Shown here in pieces: positions 36,085-44,644 of a stretch of 64,000 nt of DNA (its first letter is position 1; each line of letters begins with the position of its first letter). The stretch is taken from positions 62,001 to 126,000 of the forward strand of contig NZ_BANF01000031.1 in the NCBI RefSeq assembly GCF_000964425.1. Reading direction: 5' to 3'. This DNA comes from Komagataeibacter intermedius TF2. Its GTDB lineage: Bacteria; Pseudomonadota; Alphaproteobacteria; Acetobacterales; Acetobacteraceae. A program made the position numbers and the translations under genes. Under the pieces are notes generated by a model. The model was not told the DNA's origin. It saw only the letters and a program-made list of their open reading frames with translations, and ran no database searches.

Positions 36085-37113
36085 TCAGTCCCCGGCCTGT
36101 TCCAGTTCGTCATTGATCTTCAGCGCCAGACGCGCCATCTGCAGCGCGCCTTCCTTGCTGCCTGCCCCGCAGATGAAGCGGGCGGGATGGGCGAATACTG
36201 CGTCGGCCACGCCCGATACCCTGGCCAGTGTCGCGCCATCCAGGCCACGCCATGCCTCGGGCAGGGAAACGCGCTGTCCGAAATCGCCGCGTGTGGGGGG
36301 CACCGCCTTGACGTTCCAGCGGTCGGGCGCGGCGGGCGAGACGACATAGACGACGGGCAGGTCGTTTTCAAAAATGACCTTTTCGGTTGGCATGCCCGTG
36401 TCCATCAGCAGGATGCGCTTGTCGTCGGCGGCTTCATAGGCGGCCATGACCCGGTTCGCCGCCTTCAGGCTGGCGCGCACGCGGTCCACCACGTTGACCA
36501 GATGGCCGGCAACGGTTGTTGCCGCATTGGCGAAGCCCAGTGTTTCGCGCCGCTTTGCTTCTTCCGGGCCATACAGTTCGGTGGTGTCCCATGCCGGACG
36601 ACAGGAGGAGACGATATCCGCCAGCGACAGCCTGCCCATCTTCACGACGCCGTTGTCGTCCTCGTCAATCGGCAGGACCAGCGACCTGTCGATGGCCTGC
36701 CATATGGCGGCGACATCCGCATCGTCGGCCGGAGCCTGCAGGATATTGCGAATGGCGGCCGTGCCGTAATCCTTCCACAGCAGCCCTGCGGCGCTGTAGG
36801 GCGTTCCGTCATCACGCAGGGGCTTGTCCTTCATGTGATGGTCGTACCGCCCTTTGGCCGGGGCATACTGGCCGCCCACGTCAAATACAATATCGGATGC
36901 CGCGATCCGCTCGGGCGAACGCGAACGGGTGAAGGCCAGCCGGTCCGCAGGTGCGTCCCCCAGAATGCGCCCGCGCAGGTCGCCTTCGGGTGCAAGGGCA
37001 TAGTGAAGGATGACATATCCCAGCGTCTCATCAACGTGGAAATTCCCCGAATGGGTCAGCGCCCGGACGGGGGCAGCCGCGTTATCGAGACCAATGGGCG
37101 TATGCTCGGACAT
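36085..37113 (-). CDS. MYG1-family DHH-type phosphoesterase/exonuclease (UPF0160)
   Basis: 342-residue MYG1 homologue. Family motifs: THSGNFHVDETLGY (His21, His26 and Asp28 as metal ligands), DIVFDVGGQY (Asp78) and the DHH triad at 91-93 in RYDHHMKDKP; the C-terminal half has AHPARFICGAGSKEGAL. Eukaryotic MYG1 is a 3'-5' RNA exonuclease that processes RNA in nucleolus and mitochondria; bacterial members are little studied. All metal ligands are intact, so it is probably an active Mn-dependent phosphoesterase. ATG 37113; monocistronic by appearance. Confidence 0.88.
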   Translation of the reverse strand: MSEHTPIGLDNAAAPVRALTHSGNFHVDETLGYVILHYALAPEGDLRGRILGDAPADRLAFTRSRSPERIAASDIVFDVGGQYAPAKGRYDHHMKDKPLRDDGTPYSAAGLLWKDYGTAAIRNILQAPADDADVAAIWQAIDRSLVLPIDEDDNGVVKMGRLSLADIVSSCRPAWDTTELYGPEEAKRRETLGFANAATTVAGHLVNVVDRVRASLKAANRVMAAYEAADDKRILLMDTGMPTEKVIFENDLPVVYVVSPAAPDRWNVKAVPPTRGDFGQRVSLPEAWRGLDGATLARVSGVADAVFAHPARFICGAGSKEGALQMARLALKINDELEQAGD

Positions 37114-37335
37114 ATAAAAACCTGCTGACAGACAAGAATGGAGTGCTGGTACGCACCCTCATGCCGCAAAGGTCACGTCAAGACAACAGGCTTCATGGCG
37201 ACCCGGGTGCCGCATGCAGGGGCATGGCGCCGCCGTCCATGCTGCATGTCCGGACATATGCTTCAGGACCATCCGCGCATGGACAGTCGTGCTGGAAGCA
37301 TGCTGTCTTTGATTAACAAAACAGCACCGGCCGGT

Positions 37336-37521
37336 TTATTTTGAAATGATGGCCTGCCCCGCTGCCTGTGCAGCGGGGTGACTTACGGACGCGGCGTCCG
37401 GGTGCGCGGTATGATGCTGGACTTCATGCCAGTACAGGGGACGTTCACGGTGCCGGTCCTGACAGTCTGCAAGGCAGGAGATGACGGCGCAGGCTATGAT
37501 TGTGTTCAGGATACGGCGCAT
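37336..37521 (-). CDS. Small lipoprotein, His-rich
   Basis: 61 residues: MRRILNTIIACAVISCLADC is a short export signal with two possible lipidation cysteines (VISC and LADC), followed by a polar, His-rich mature segment (DRHRERPLYWHEVQHHTAHP). I start at ATG 37521 rather than 37557 because the signal follows at once and GGGGG is nearby. Compare RHARDRPD in the tiny lipoprotein at 51599, which has a similar basic start. Function unknown. Confidence 0.5.
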   Translation of the reverse strand: MRRILNTIIACAVISCLADCQDRHRERPLYWHEVQHHTAHPDAASVSHPAAQAAGQAIISK

Positions 37522-37621
37522 GACAGGCCCCCGGTCGCTGCGGGTGCAACGCCGCATATGGGCGATGGTTCAGGGGCGTCATGCCGTCCCGGTTACGGCC
37601 TGGTCAGATGCAGGGATACAG

Positions 37622-39097
37622 TCAGGACGCCGTGCGCCAGGCGCTGACGGCCGCCATGCCGGTTTTCAGCAGTTCGGCCGTGCGTTCGGGGCTGTCGCCC
37701 TCCACATAAACCCGCAGTTCCGGCGCATTGCCTGAGGGGCGCAGGTGCACGATTTCACCATTTTCGAAGGTCATGCGCAGGCCATCGGTTTCATCAACAT
37801 GCGCAAGCCCGCCGCAGGCATCAAGCAGCCCCAGCGATGCAGCCCCCCTGTCCGGGTCCTGCCGCAGGACTGCGATCTGCGCCTGGCTGCGGGCCGTTGG
37901 CATTTCAGCCAGCCGGTCACTCAGCGTAAAGCGCCGGGGCAGGGTCGCCACAAGGCCCGCCAGATCCACCCCCTGCTGCCGTGCCGCGACAAGGGCGCAG
38001 ATCATGGGCAGGATGGAATCCCGCGTGGGCAGCGCCCCAAGGGTGCGCGTGTCCTGCGTTACGTCACTGGCCAGCAGGAAACCGCCATTGGCTTCATACC
38101 CGACGGAAGGCAGCAGCCCGGCTTCGGCCGCTTCGGTCATGGCGGCGACGACAAAGGGGGAACCGATGCGGGTGCGCCGGATATCCCGCGCGAAGCCTGC
38201 CTGCTCCAGCGCGGTATTGCTGCTGACCGGCGTGGTCACGGCGCGTGCGCCAAGGAAACGCGCGGCAATGATCCCCAGCACGTCCCCCCGCAGCCAGTTG
38301 CCGTGCCGGTCCGCCAGCAGCGGTCGGTCGGAATCGCCATCGGTGGTCAGGATGGCGTCCAGCGTGCCATCGCTGGCCCATTCGCGTGCCAGCGCTGCGT
38401 CTTCAGGCCGCACGGCTTCGGTATCGACGGGAATGAAATCGTCCTTGCGGCCCAGCGGCACGGCGATGCCGCCCAGTGCCTCGACAATTTCCACCATGAC
38501 GTCACGCCCCACGGCGGAATGCTGGTAAATGCCCAGTTTCAGGCCGGACAGGGCATCGGGACCAAAGAAATCACGGTAACGGGCGACAAAGCCCGGCACG
38601 ACATCCGTTATGACCGGCAGCACGATGTCACGCGCAAGCGCGCCGGTGGCATCAAACCAGCCATCGGGCAGGGTGACGTCCTGTTCGCGCATGGCGGCTT
38701 CGTCGGTCTTGAGGAATTCGCCCTGCGCGCGATTGAACTTGATGCCATTGCGGTCCGCCGGGATATGGCTGCCTGTCACCATAAGCGAGGGAATTCCCAG
38801 CGTGAACGCATGCAGGCACAGCGCGGGCGTGGGCACGAACCCGCAGAAAACCGGCACGCCCCCCATATGCGTAATGGCCGCGACACAGGCCCGCAGGATG
38901 CGCGGCGTGCTGGGCCGCAGGTCACCCGCCACCGCAACCTGCGTGCCGGGCGCGAATTCCCCCAGCGTGCCCAGATGCTTCAGATAACCCACTGTGTAGG
39001 CAAAGCAGACGGAATCCGTCATGGCGGTCACAAGGCCACGCGCGCCACTGGTCCCGAAGGCGACACCGGACTGCTTCATCCACTGGGCTATTTTCAT
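37622..39097 (-). CDS. Phosphomannomutase/phosphoglucomutase (alpha-D-phosphohexomutase)
   Basis: 491 residues in four domains. Phosphoserine loop VTGSHIPADRNGIKF with Ser110, metal loop DGDSDRP (253-259), sugar loop GYEANGGF and phosphate loop RPSGNAPELRVY are all present. The variant phosphoserine loop (GSHIP in place of ASHNP) and DGDSDR in place of DGDGDR mark a distinct subgroup generally annotated as phosphomannomutase. It interconverts hexose-6-P and hexose-1-P, feeding GDP-mannose or UDP-glucose for exopolysaccharide. ATG 39097 matches the family start. No linked guanylyltransferase. Confidence 0.88.
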   Translation of the reverse strand: MKIAQWMKQSGVAFGTSGARGLVTAMTDSVCFAYTVGYLKHLGTLGEFAPGTQVAVAGDLRPSTPRILRACVAAITHMGGVPVFCGFVPTPALCLHAFTLGIPSLMVTGSHIPADRNGIKFNRAQGEFLKTDEAAMREQDVTLPDGWFDATGALARDIVLPVITDVVPGFVARYRDFFGPDALSGLKLGIYQHSAVGRDVMVEIVEALGGIAVPLGRKDDFIPVDTEAVRPEDAALAREWASDGTLDAILTTDGDSDRPLLADRHGNWLRGDVLGIIAARFLGARAVTTPVSSNTALEQAGFARDIRRTRIGSPFVVAAMTEAAEAGLLPSVGYEANGGFLLASDVTQDTRTLGALPTRDSILPMICALVAARQQGVDLAGLVATLPRRFTLSDRLAEMPTARSQAQIAVLRQDPDRGAASLGLLDACGGLAHVDETDGLRMTFENGEIVHLRPSGNAPELRVYVEGDSPERTAELLKTGMAAVSAWRTAS

Positions 39098-39657
39098 GTG
39101 GTTCTCTCAACAACTGTGGTGGGGTTCGGGGCGGGGACCGGGCGGGTTCGCCTGCCCGGCCATGAACACATGGAATACGTCGCGGTTGGCGCACATGATC
39201 GTGGCCGCCCGGCGTGGCGCCGTCGTGACAGGCAGGATTTCGCGCGTCAATCCCATCAGGGCGGGTGATGTCATGCCGTCCTGTCGCCATATTCCATCCT
39301 GATCATGCGGTTCAGTGAATCACGAAAATGCGGCCAGAAAAAGCCCCGTCGCCTGTGGCGGCCGGTCACGTCGTCATATCAGGCCGGACACGATAAAGGC
39401 CGGGGCAGGGATCAGTCCAGGCTGGACAGGCGGTATCGGGAATGCAGGTGGGCTTGGTGTTTTTCGGGCTGGATGGGCACCCGCGCGCCATCCGATGTGG
39501 CGGGTGCCGTGCCGGGCCTCTCCATATTGTGTAGCCTGCGGCCGGTTTCATGAGGTGGGATGCACGACTGTCAGCAGGCATGTCGGGGTAACGGCACCGG
39601 ATGGCGGACAGACGCCACCCGGTCACGTGAATCCCGCCCACCGGCATCAGGCGAGGG
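39098..39657. other. Intergenic stretch of about 560 bp, no gene seen
   Basis: Between the phosphohexomutase and pirin genes. Overlapping short frames exist on both strands, but none has a ribosome-binding site and a plausible N-terminus. It may hold the mutase promoter near 39100-39150. I see no strong inverted repeat. Confidence 0.45.
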
Positions 39658-40359
39658 TCAGGCGAGGGTATCGACCAGAATGATCTCGCTATCTTCCAGG
39701 GCGCGTATGTGCAGTGTTTCGGTGTCGGAAATGGCGGCGCCATCACGTTCACCGACCGTCGTGCCCTCAATGTCCACCCGGCCCTGCGCGGGAACCAGAT
39801 AGCCAAGCCGCGTGGCGCCCAACGGGTACTGCGCCACCTGTCCCGCCTTCAGCGTGGCCCCCAGCACGCGGGCATCGGCATTGATCGGCAGGGCGTCCTC
39901 ATCCCCCGCATGGCCCGATGCCAGGACCACGAACTGTCCGGCCCGGTCCGCCTTCGGGAACGATCGCGTTCCCCATGAGGGCGCATGGCCCGCGCGGTCG
40001 GGCATGATCCAGATCTGGAACAGGCGGGTGGCCACGTCCTCGCGGTTGTGTTCGGCATGGCGGATCCCGGTGCCTGCCGACATGACCTGCACATCGCCCG
40101 CTTCCGTCCGGCCTGTGTTGCCCAGACTGTCGGTGTGGGTGATCGCGCCTTCGCGGATATAGGTAATGATTTCCATATCCCGGTGGGGATGCGTGCCAAA
40201 GCCGGTGCCCGGCGCGATCATGTCATCATTCCAGACCCGCAGCGCGCCCCAGTGCATGCGCGCGGGGTCATGATAATGCGCGAACGAAAAATGGTGGCGG
40301 GCATCCAGCCAGCCATGGTTGGCGTGACCCAGCCGGTCAAAGGGACGTACTTCAATCAT
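39658..40359 (-). CDS. Pirin-family bicupin (YhaK-like)
   Basis: 233-residue bicupin. The metal site of the N-terminal cupin is intact: His57 and His59 (GTHPHRDME), His101 and Glu103 (GIRHAEHN). E. coli YhaK/YhhW relatives have quercetin 2,3-dioxygenase activity and respond to oxidants. ATG 40359 (MIEVRPFDRL) has GGAG 12 bases upstream and matches the family; a longer frame to 40455 is rejected. It is divergent from a LysR-type gene across a 187-bp intergenic region, which probably controls it. Confidence 0.92.
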   Translation of the reverse strand: MIEVRPFDRLGHANHGWLDARHHFSFAHYHDPARMHWGALRVWNDDMIAPGTGFGTHPHRDMEIITYIREGAITHTDSLGNTGRTEAGDVQVMSAGTGIRHAEHNREDVATRLFQIWIMPDRAGHAPSWGTRSFPKADRAGQFVVLASGHAGDEDALPINADARVLGATLKAGQVAQYPLGATRLGYLVPAQGRVDIEGTTVGERDGAAISDTETLHIRALEDSEIILVDTLA

Positions 40360-40451
40360 CGGGTTTTCTCCATATGCCAGTGTTGGCCATGGACAGCACG
40401 GTATCGTCCCGATGGGTTCATGAATACAGAAACAAAGGAAAGTCATTGTTT

Positions 40452-40472
40452 CCATTTATTGACCGTAAATGG
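40452..40472. promoter_or_regulatory. LysR-type operator candidate between pirin and LysR genes
   Basis: CCATTTA-TTGACCG-TAAATGG is a perfect 7+7 inverted repeat of 21 bp, containing the T-N11-A form expected for LysR regulators. It lies about 75 bp upstream of the regulator start. A second dyad, GGAAA-N7-TTTCC, is at 40437-40453. Confidence 0.5.
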
Positions 40473-40546
40473 CCAGGAAGGGGAGACAGGTTCCGGACGA
40501 TCAGTTATGGAAACAGCCAGTGGGAACCATTGCGTGGGACGGTGCA

Positions 40547-41479
40547 ATGCGGCTGCCGGATTTTGAGGCATGGGCCATCTTTGCAAAAGTGGCGGAACGC
40601 GGCTCCTTCGCGCGCGCGGCGGAGGACATCCAGCTATCGAAACCCACGGTATCCAAGGCCATAGGCCGACTGGAGCAGTCGCTGGGTGTCGCGTTGTTCA
40701 ACCGCAATTCACGACAGATGTCCCTGACTGAAACGGGACGAAGGCTGCTGGGGCATGCCAGCCGCATACTGGCTGAAGCGGAGACCGCGGAAATGGAGGC
40801 GCGCGGCGGCACCCTGACGCCATCGGGCCTGATACGGGTCGCCGCCCCCATGGTGTTCGGGAGCCGGCACCTTGCGCCCCTGCTGCCGGATTTTCTTGTG
40901 CGTTACCCGGAAATAGACATCACCATCGATTACAGCGACGCCATCGTGGATCTTGTGGCCGGTGGCTATGACATGGCGCTGCGCATTGCGTCACTGGCTG
41001 ATTCCGCCCTGCTGGCGCGGCGGCTGTGTACGGTGCGGCTGCTGCTTGTGGCCACGCCGGAATATCTGGAGCGGATCGGCCATCCGGATGATCCGCGCGC
41101 GCTGGAAGGCCACAAAAGCTTTGTTTACACCAATACCTCCGCCCCCGGCATGATCCGTCTGCGGCAGGTGTCGGACGGGCGGGAGGTTGTCCTGTCACAG
41201 ACCGCGCGCCTGCGGGCGGATAATGCCGAAACCTTCCTGCCGGCACTGGAGGCCGGGCTGGGGTTCGGGCTGTTTCCGGAATTCATGGTGTGGGACGGGC
41301 TGAAATCCGGCAGGTTCGTGCGTGTCCTGCCGCAGTGGGAGGCACCTCCCGTAGCCCTGTACCTGGTCACGCCCGCCAGTACCCTGCGGCCCATGCGGGT
41401 GACGGCCTTTATCGATTATCTTGCCGGGGCGTTTGTCCATCCGCCCTGGGCGAAGGACAATGCGCCGGTCGGGACATGA
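40547..41479 (+). CDS. LysR-type transcriptional regulator
   Basis: 310-residue regulator. HTH at about residues 1-60 (FAKVAERGSFARAAEDIQLS, KPTVSKAIGRLE) and a LysR substrate-binding domain (GLIRVAAPMVFGSRHLAP to the end). MRLPDFEAWAIF at 40547 is the family-like start; in-frame upstream codons to 40469 are unconserved. Divergent from the pirin gene; such pairs are common, with the regulator activating pirin in response to a small electrophile or quinone. Effector unknown. Confidence 0.9.
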   Translation: MRLPDFEAWAIFAKVAERGSFARAAEDIQLSKPTVSKAIGRLEQSLGVALFNRNSRQMSLTETGRRLLGHASRILAEAETAEMEARGGTLTPSGLIRVAAPMVFGSRHLAPLLPDFLVRYPEIDITIDYSDAIVDLVAGGYDMALRIASLADSALLARRLCTVRLLLVATPEYLERIGHPDDPRALEGHKSFVYTNTSAPGMIRLRQVSDGREVVLSQTARLRADNAETFLPALEAGLGFGLFPEFMVWDGLKSGRFVRVLPQWEAPPVALYLVTPASTLRPMRVTAFIDYLAGAFVHPPWAKDNAPVGT

Positions 41480-41513
41480 CACGCCCGGCGGATGGTCGGG
41501 CGTGTCATGCGGG

Positions 41514-42110
41514 TCAGGCCAGCTTTCTGGCCAGTTCCGCAACATGCTGGCCCAGGAAGCGTGCGCCATCCAGTTCAGTGGCGCCGGGCTGGCGGGAACC
41601 GTCGCCTGCGGCGATCGTCGTCGCGCCATAGGGCGAGCCGCCGGTGACTTCATCCACCCGCACCTGTCCCTGGAAACTGTACGGCAGGCCGCTGATCACC
41701 ATGCCATGATGCAGCAGGTTGGACATGAGCGAGAACAGGGTCGTTTCCTGCCCGCCATGTTGTGACGCGGTGGAGGTAAAGACCGCGCCAACCTTGCCAA
41801 TCAGCGCGCCCTTTGCCCACAGCCCGCCCGTCTGGTCCCAGAAATTGGCCATCTGCGATGGCAGCCGCCCGAACCGCGTGGGCGCACCGACAATGATCGC
41901 GTCATATTCGGGCAGTTCCGCCGTGGTGGCGATGGGGGCGGCCTGTTCCGTCTTGAAATGGTGGGCCTTGGCCACATCTTCCGGCACCAGTTCGGGCACG
42001 CGCTTCACGTCCGCCTCCAGCCCTGCGGCGCGGACGCCTTCCGCTACCGCATGGGCCATGGTTTCAACGTGGCCGTAGGTGGAATAGTATAATACGAGAA
42101 CCTTGGACAA
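41514..42110 (-). CDS. wrbA: NAD(P)H:quinone oxidoreductase WrbA (type IV)
   Basis: 198-residue flavodoxin-like FMN protein performing two-electron quinone reduction, which avoids semiquinone radicals. FMN loop YYSTYGHVE at the N-terminus, GAPTRFG and [15 protein letters not shown] are WrbA signatures. I set the start at TTG 42110: AAGGGG lies eight bases upstream and the product begins [13 protein letters not shown], the family N-terminus and usual length. An ATG at 42134 would add eight unconserved residues. Confidence 0.93.
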   Translation of the reverse strand: MSKVLVLYYSTYGHVETMAHAVAEGVRAAGLEADVKRVPELVPEDVAKAHHFKTEQAAPIATTAELPEYDAIIVGAPTRFGRLPSQMANFWDQTGGLWAKGALIGKVGAVFTSTASQHGGQETTLFSLMSNLLHHGMVISGLPYSFQGQVRVDEVTGGSPYGATTIAAGDGSRQPGATELDGARFLGQHVAELARKLA

Positions 42111-42249
42111 TGTCGTAACCCCTTGCTGTGTCATGGATCGTTTCCAACAGGAACCTTCCTGACAATACGGCCCGTCGCGCAGGTGCATACGCCAAAATCG
42201 GAAACGCTTCGTTTCCCGTATTTGCGCCGGTCACGCGCGGGCAGGGGCA

Positions 42250-42936
42250 TTATGTGCCCGCAAGCGGCTCCCATCCCCCTGCGCTGCGGCCAAACATGGG
42301 AATATGGCCAAGGGCATGCACCAGTCCGGGCGCGTCCGGCCCCACCTGTTGCAGGGCGTCGCGCCATGCCCACCCTTCGGTCAGCACCGCCGTAATGCCG
42401 ACGACCCGTGCCTGCACCTGCTGCATGAGTGCGATGGCCGCAACCGCCGTCCGGCCCGTGTTCAGCACGTCATCCATGACCAGAACGCGCCTGCCGCGAA
42501 CCCGCTCGATCAGGGCGGGATCAAGGTACAGGCGCTTGGCCTGATCGGGACTGGTGGAGGATGTGAGTGGCTGCGACAGGGCGTCGTCATACCAGAATTT
42601 GCGCGAGTGGCCCAGCGCGACATAATCGTCAAAACCAAGGTTTTCCGCCACGGGGCGGGCATAGGCCAGACCCATGGTGGGCACGCCGACAATGACCTCC
42701 GGCCGCAGTTCCCGCGCCAGATCGGTCAGCAGGCGGACCAGCGCGTGTTCAACCGCGAATGCCGTCTGGTTGGACATGAGCAGCGCGATGGCCTTTTCCC
42801 CGTCCGGCAACGGACGTAATGGCAGGACCAGCGTGGAGCCGTCACGCAGGCGTACGGGATAGGTGGCGTCGTGGCAGGGCCGGTCCCCGGTCATGGAGGA
42901 CGGGTAAAATCGGGTCTGGTAGGGCGGTATGGACAC
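42250..42936 (-). CDS. Phosphoribosyltransferase (adenine/purine PRTase-like)
   Basis: 228-residue type I PRTase. The PRPP-binding motif VLVMDDVLNTG is at 151-161, preceded by an antiparallel arm, and VIVGVPTMGLAYARPVAENL provides the first loop. Start at GTG 42936 is supported by GGAAG six bases upstream; ATG 42894 is the alternative. The family joins a nucleobase to PRPP, but the base specificity of this subgroup (often annotated only as phosphoribosyltransferase) is not known. Confidence 0.85.
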   Translation of the reverse strand: MSIPPYQTRFYPSSMTGDRPCHDATYPVRLRDGSTLVLPLRPLPDGEKAIALLMSNQTAFAVEHALVRLLTDLARELRPEVIVGVPTMGLAYARPVAENLGFDDYVALGHSRKFWYDDALSQPLTSSTSPDQAKRLYLDPALIERVRGRRVLVMDDVLNTGRTAVAAIALMQQVQARVVGITAVLTEGWAWRDALQQVGPDAPGLVHALGHIPMFGRSAGGWEPLAGT

Positions 42937-43035
42937 GGATGCTTCCGGTTGGGGCTGACTGTATGATGGACCGGCAGCAGGGCAGCCGCCGGTCCGTTAC
43001 GATAGCCGTATGGTCTGCCGCGCGCCAGTCCCCGA

Positions 43036-43350
43036 TTAGCGCCACGCCCCGCTTTCAACCATGCACTGGGCATAGAAATTGCGGCGTGACGCCATGCTGA
43101 CGCCAACCGTCACGCTTTGCGACGTGACATTATCCAGTCCCCGGGCGGAACATTTTGCATCTATGTTGCGATATTCGCTGCTATCGGGCGGCAGGACGGC
43201 TGTATGGCCATGGAAATGGCCGAATTCCGTATTGACCTGCCGTGGGTGACGTTTCGTCGTGGGAATGTGGATACGGTGTGTCCGGCCCAGTGCGGGCGCA
43301 CCCATCAGGACAATCCACAAAACGGGCAGGACGGACAGTATGGTTTTCAT
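43036..43350 (-). CDS. Small secreted protein, unknown function
   Basis: 104 residues with a clear signal peptide (MKTILSVLPVLWIVLMGAPA, cleavage near ALG-RTH). The mature part is about 80 residues, with two Cys (DAKCSARG and AQCMVESG) that could form a disulfide, and is rich in His, Thr and Ser. No domain recognised. Start at ATG 43350 gives the signal peptide immediately. Stands alone between the PRTase and the Mop gene. Confidence 0.55.
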   Translation of the reverse strand: MKTILSVLPVLWIVLMGAPALGRTHRIHIPTTKRHPRQVNTEFGHFHGHTAVLPPDSSEYRNIDAKCSARGLDNVTSQSVTVGVSMASRRNFYAQCMVESGAWR

Positions 43351-43466
43351 GATCACACAGGCACCTTGGAATATGTCGGATGCACCATATGCGCGCAACG
43401 TGACCAGCCTGTGTTTCGATCCTGTCTTTATGTATCTGGCAGATTAGGAATTGTTCATGTCGTGGA

Positions 43467-43502
43467 CGCACGCCGCCCCTCCCCGTGGGCGGACGGCGTG
43501 CG
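43467..43502 (-). terminator. Hairpin downstream of the Mop gene
   Basis: CGCACGCCG (43467-43475) and CGGCGTGCG (43494-43502) form a perfect 9-bp stem 11 bp past the Mop stop codon. There is no clear U-tract. It would close the DyP-encapsulin-Mop transcript if the three are co-transcribed. Confidence 0.5.
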
Positions 43503-43513
43503 GATGATGGACC

Positions 43514-43720
43514 TTACACGCCCACCATGACATCGGACGCCTTGATGATGGCCGTCGCCGCTTCGCCGACTTTCAGCTTCAGGTCGGCAACCGCTTCATT
43601 GGTGATCGATGCGGTGACAATGGTGCCACCGCCAATGTCGATGCCAACATGGGATGTGGTCGCACCCTTGGTAATGGATGTGATCTTGCCCGCGATCTGG
43701 TTGCGTGCGCTGATTTTCAT
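43514..43720 (-). CDS. Molbindin: single Mop-domain molybdate-binding protein
   Basis: 68 residues, exactly one Mop/TOBE domain: MKISARNQIAGKITSITKGA, VGIDIGGGTIVTASITNEAV and AATAIIKASDVMVGV. Such molbindins assemble into hexamers that store or buffer molybdate in the cytoplasm. GGAAGGA precedes ATG 43720 at good distance. It lies 116 bp downstream of the encapsulin gene on the same strand, followed by a hairpin. Whether it belongs to the encapsulin transcript is unknown; no modABC or cofactor genes are nearby. Confidence 0.92.
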   Translation of the reverse strand: MKISARNQIAGKITSITKGATTSHVGIDIGGGTIVTASITNEAVADLKLKVGEAATAIIKASDVMVGV

Positions 43721-43836
43721 TTTATGTCCTTCCTTGGGTTTCGGCCTGCCGGCGGCAATCACGAAATGGGGCGCAGTGCAGACCGTGGCCACGGCAGAGG
43801 TCACGGGCATTCGCCCACATTGCGGCGGGCGGCCCT

Positions 43837-44643
43837 TTACGCGCCGGCCTGTGCGATCACGACCGAGGCCTCGGTCGTCAGCACGCGGAATGTGAAGCTT
43901 TCCTGCAGGTACAGGTCCACCGATGTGTCGGAATGGCTGATATAGCCGATCGAGACATCCTGTCCGATCGACAGTTCGAAATCCCCCCCGCGGGTGGATA
44001 CGATATAGGCGCCTTCAATGGCCGGTGCGCAGATGATCCTGCCTTCGGTCATCCGTTCGATATGGCGCAGTACGGGGTAGCCTTCCTCGTTCCCGCCGCT
44101 GACGGCGGCAAAGGCGCGGGCACCCAGCACGACGGCGTACGGGCCGTTCACGCCCGCAATGCGCAGTTCATTCAGGCCATCGGCAATGATGGCGGGATAG
44201 TCACGCGCGGATGCGGGCAGGGTGAATTTCGCGTTGGATGTATCCTGCCCGATGCCGGTGATCCCGGCGGCGGCGTAGCCGTCGAATATCGCGCGGTCCT
44301 CGGCATAGGCGATTTTCTTTGCCGCGTCCTTCAGCGGCTGCCAGTCGGAATCCAGCGCGCCGCGTTCCACGTCGTCAATGGCGTCACGGTCCAGCGTAAA
44401 GGGCACGCGCAGTTCAACCAGCGGCAGCACCTTGCGCTGCAGCGCCCGCACGCCGTCCGCCGGGCTGTCGATACGGGCCGTGTGGCCGGTGTCCACCGCG
44501 GCAAAGCCGACACCGCGGGCATCGGGCACGTCCACCACGCGCCGTCCGGCAAGGTAGCGGCGCAGCGTGCGGGACGCCTCCTGTTCGATTTCCGCCCATG
44601 CGGCGTCGGAAATGGGGGCAAGGTTCCGGTGCAGGTTGTTCAT
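43837..44643 (-). CDS. Encapsulin nanocompartment shell protein (Linocin M18 / family 1)
   Basis: 268-residue HK97-fold shell protein. Family features: N-terminal helix NLAPISDAAWAEIEQEA that binds cargo peptides, the E-loop region following VGFAAVDTG, DDVERGALDSDWQPLKDAA, then P-domain and A-domain sequence including YPVLRHIERMTEGRII and the C-terminal LYLQESFTFRVLTTEASV. DyP-type encapsulins of this size usually form 60-subunit, roughly 24-nm shells. It starts one base after the stop of the DyP gene, and its ribosome-binding site (AAGGAAG) lies inside the codons for the DyP targeting tail. The shell should enclose the DyP peroxidase in the cytoplasm. Confidence 0.95.
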   Translation of the reverse strand: MNNLHRNLAPISDAAWAEIEQEASRTLRRYLAGRRVVDVPDARGVGFAAVDTGHTARIDSPADGVRALQRKVLPLVELRVPFTLDRDAIDDVERGALDSDWQPLKDAAKKIAYAEDRAIFDGYAAAGITGIGQDTSNAKFTLPASARDYPAIIADGLNELRIAGVNGPYAVVLGARAFAAVSGGNEEGYPVLRHIERMTEGRIICAPAIEGAYIVSTRGGDFELSIGQDVSIGYISHSDTSVDLYLQESFTFRVLTTEASVVIAQAGA

Positions 44644-44644
44644 G

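Noticed and set aside
37745-39268. 507-aa open frame on the + strand
   Set aside because: Antisense to the phosphohexomutase whose four catalytic loops are intact.
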